From positions 1 through 43,881 of the forward strand of contig VYDB01000080.1 of assembly GCA_009843635.1 (NCBI GenBank): a stretch of DNA of 43,881 bases. Direction: 5' to 3'. The notes beneath the pieces are model-generated. The model saw only the letters and a list, made by a program, of their open reading frames with translations, did no database searches and was not told the origin of the DNA. The position numbers and the translations under genes are program-made. The DNA comes from Gammaproteobacteria bacterium (GTDB lineage: Bacteria; Pseudomonadota; Gammaproteobacteria; Pseudomonadales; Azotimanducaceae). Below are positions 42,288-43,881 of the stretch, piece by piece (the first letter of the stretch is position 1; each line of letters opens with the position of its first letter).

Positions 42288-43499
42288 CTACCTGACGATG
42301 CCGTCGTCAAACAAAGCCTGAATCTCTGGCTGCGACAAGCCAGCCTCGCGCAGAATTTGCTCGGTGTGCTCCCCAACCGTTGGGGCTGGTCCCCGGGGCC
42401 GGACGTCGGCTGAATTGAAGCGCATGGGGGCGTTGACGGTGCGGTAGGTGCCGAGCTCCGGGTGCTGAAGTTCTGGGAACAGGCCGATGGCGTCGGCGTG
42501 GGGGTCGTCCACCACCTCGTGCAGGCCCAGCACCGGCCCCCAGATCACGCCATGCTCGTCGAAAACGGCGCCCCATTCGTCCCGGGTCTTGGCGCTGAGC
42601 GTTGCGTCGATGCCATCGACGAGTTCCGGCATGTGCCGATAGCGGTCACGGCCCGTTGCGTAGCGCTCATCGGCGAGCCAATCTTCGCGGCCGATGGCCC
42701 GGCACAGGCGCTCCCAAGCGCCGCTGTCGAGCATGTTGAGCACCACCCAATTGCCGTCGCCGCAGGGATAGCGGTTGGTCATGGGCGTGAGAGCCTCGTG
42801 GCGCGCCCGGCGGCGCACGGGGGCCTTGTCCGTGGCGGTGACGCTGAACTCGGAGGCTTGGGTCCAAACCGCTGTCTCGTAGAGCGATGTCTCCACCACC
42901 TGCCCTTCTCCGGTTCTTTCCGCCAGCCGCAGGGCGGCGAGAATGGCGGCGACCAGGGCCAGCCCGGTGGTGTGGTCGCCTTGGGCCACGCCGGCGCGGG
43001 GCACGACGCCGTCCACGCCTTCGCGCATGGCGTCAGAGAGGCCGGAGCGGCCGAAAAAGGCGGTCACGTCGTAGCCCGGCCGCCAGGCGTCCGGGCCGGT
43101 GGTGCCGTAGCCGGTGAGGGTGGCGTGAACCAAGCGGGGGTTTGCGGCGAACAGGGTCTCGGGGTCGAGGCCGAAGCGATCTTGCCGCTGCGCGAGCAGG
43201 TTGCACAGGAAGACATCGGCGTCTTGCGCCAAGCGCTGGACAAGGGCTTGGCCTTCGGGTTTGTCCAAGGCGATGGCCGCGGAGCGTTTGCCGCGGTTGT
43301 CCACGTCGAACTGCAGGTCGTATTCGGCAAAGTTCGATTCAACCTTTAGCGGGCGGGACAGGCCGCGCATCGGGTCGCCGGTGATGGGCTCGATCTTCAG
43401 CACATCGGCGCCCATGTCCGCCAGGATGGCCGCAGCGCTTGGCGCGGCCATGTAGTTGTCCACTTCCAGAACCCTGATGTCTTCCAAGGGCGCGCTCAA
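42288..43499 (-). CDS. CaiB/BaiF (class III) CoA-transferase family protein
   Basis: A 403-residue family III CoA-transferase that moves CoA between carboxylic acids, or a related acyl-CoA racemase or lyase. The N-terminal LEDIRVLEVDNYMAAPSAA and GADVLKIEP are typical. The catalytic nucleophile is Asp175 (AQGDHTTGL). The C-terminal region keeps GPVLGLHEVVDDPHA. It starts at a TTG with GAGGA about 7 nt upstream, 54 bp before the luciferase-like gene, and the two are probably co-transcribed. In this setting it may activate or recycle CoA on a catabolic acid; the partner acids are unknown. Confidence 0.92.
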   Translation of the reverse strand: MSAPLEDIRVLEVDNYMAAPSAAAILADMGADVLKIEPITGDPMRGLSRPLKVESNFAEYDLQFDVDNRGKRSAAIALDKPEGQALVQRLAQDADVFLCNLLAQRQDRFGLDPETLFAANPRLVHATLTGYGTTGPDAWRPGYDVTAFFGRSGLSDAMREGVDGVVPRAGVAQGDHTTGLALVAAILAALRLAERTGEGQVVETSLYETAVWTQASEFSVTATDKAPVRRRARHEALTPMTNRYPCGDGNWVVLNMLDSGAWERLCRAIGREDWLADERYATGRDRYRHMPELVDGIDATLSAKTRDEWGAVFDEHGVIWGPVLGLHEVVDDPHADAIGLFPELQHPELGTYRTVNAPMRFNSADVRPRGPAPTVGEHTEQILREAGLSQPEIQALFDDGIVR

Positions 43500-43609
43500 C
43501 GGATGATCCTCGCAGCAGTTTGGGCAGGGGGCGATTCTACCTGTTCAAAGCGCCTCGCGAACACGGTTGTCTCAGGGCAGTGGAGCTGAGGGCCGCCAAT
43601 TGCACCGTC

Positions 43610-43731
43610 CGAGGGCGGGACGCCCTCGATCCGGGGGACGACGCCTAGTTCGGGCGTTGCTCCCCGGACAAGGGCATCTTGCCCTCGCACCGAACTTGGG
43701 TATCCATTCAAAGGTGGGATGCCCTCGCACC
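43610..43731. repeat. Cluster of short hairpin repeats with a GCCCTCGCACC core
   Basis: Within about 120 bp are a perfect 8-bp stem with a 3-nt loop (CGAGGGCG-GGA-CGCCCTCG, 43610-43628), an imperfect 15-bp stem (43631-43667, CCGGGG arms), and a third stem AGGGC-ATCTT-GCCCT (43671-43685). There are two direct copies of GCCCTCGCACC (43681-43691 and 43721-43731). The pattern is that of REP-like dispersed palindromes upstream of the CaiB-type gene. No U-tract follows, so a simple terminator is less likely. Confidence 0.5.
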
Positions 43732-43881
43732 AAAGAAACCCGCCCGCTCGCCTTCGCGATCCATTGAGAAGCCCCTGCGTAGGACATTCGCCCAAAAAAC
43801 TGGTGGCTCCGTACTGCATACGGAATCGAGGCACTTGCGCTGTTCTGAGAGTCTTTAGGGGCGGGGTTTTGCGGGCGCTCC
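43732..43881. other. Window end without recognisable gene
   Basis: No coding sequence, RNA gene or promoter could be supported here. Minus-strand reading frames covering the hairpin cluster consist of repeated motifs and look non-coding. Confidence 0.4.

Noticed and set aside
43496-43834. Minus-strand open frame of 112 codons at the window end
   Set aside because: It is built from the hairpin repeats (repeated EGxPP and related stretches) and matches no protein family known to me.

Overview
The window is about 44 kb of GC-rich bacterial DNA. It carries three large TonB-dependent outer-membrane receptors with sphingomonad/gammaproteobacterial-style TonB boxes, plus a broken remnant of a fourth. 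It also carries many lipid and xenobiotic catabolic families: P450s, acyl-CoA ligases, acyl-CoA dehydrogenases, HSL-type esterases, amidohydrolases, luciferase-like monooxygenases, an epoxide hydrolase and a CaiB-type CoA-transferase. This points to a Gram-negative proteobacterium, most likely a marine or host-associated gammaproteobacterium living on complex hydrophobic or sulfated compounds. The taxonomic guess is inference. No rRNA, tRNA, CRISPR array or phage genes were seen.

Layout. (1) 1-2119, plus strand: a 5'-truncated CYP153-type alkane hydroxylase and an MFS exporter. (2) 8047-2159, minus strand: a four-gene operon of tandem-domain Lrp/AsnC regulator, sulfatase, TonB receptor (interrupted by one in-frame TAA) and HSL-type esterase. 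It reads as sensing, import and hydrolysis of a sulfated or esterified substrate. (3) 8312-11169, plus: a second TonB receptor and a VOC protein, divergent from the regulator. (4) 11250-11431: decayed remains of a kinase/DUF7064-like gene pair whose intact relatives lie at 24369-26636. (5) 11638-20513, plus: a tight eight-gene operon of P450, acyl-CoA ligase, PPOX flavoprotein, amidohydrolase, DUF35 protein, Ltp2-like thiolase-fold protein, second acyl-CoA ligase and zinc alcohol dehydrogenase. It ends at a severed luciferase-like gene (20527-20637). (6) 20679-31515: sulfotransferase, NTF2-like protein and nitroreductase (plus); esterase, DUF7064-like protein and APH-like kinase (minus); DUF1214 protein (plus); SDR and third TonB receptor (minus). 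(7) 31842-38365: luciferase-like monooxygenase (plus); an operon of two acyl-CoA dehydrogenases, amidohydrolase and epoxide hydrolase (minus); SMP-30 lactonase (plus). (8) 38375-38979: a VapBC-type toxin-antitoxin pair. (9) 39.07-41.29 kb: a graveyard of gene fragments (D-aminoacylase, IS481-type transposase, TonB receptor tail, DUF3604 tail) around one intact secreted protein. (10) 43499-41295, minus: CaiB-type CoA-transferase and luciferase-like oxidoreductase, followed at the window end by short hairpin repeats.

A coherent reading is a scavenging and degradation island. TonB receptors import a bulky, possibly sulfated, terpenoid- or sterol-like lipid. Sulfatase and esterases strip it, P450 and ligases oxidise and activate a side chain, and a paired acyl-CoA dehydrogenase desaturates it. 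A DUF35/Ltp2-like pair would then cleave it by retro-aldol chemistry, and the alcohol dehydrogenase would act on the carbonyl product. No MaoC/ChsH hydratase is visible here, so the pathway is incomplete in this window. Several genes are cut or fused at recombination junctions, so the island has been rearranged repeatedly.
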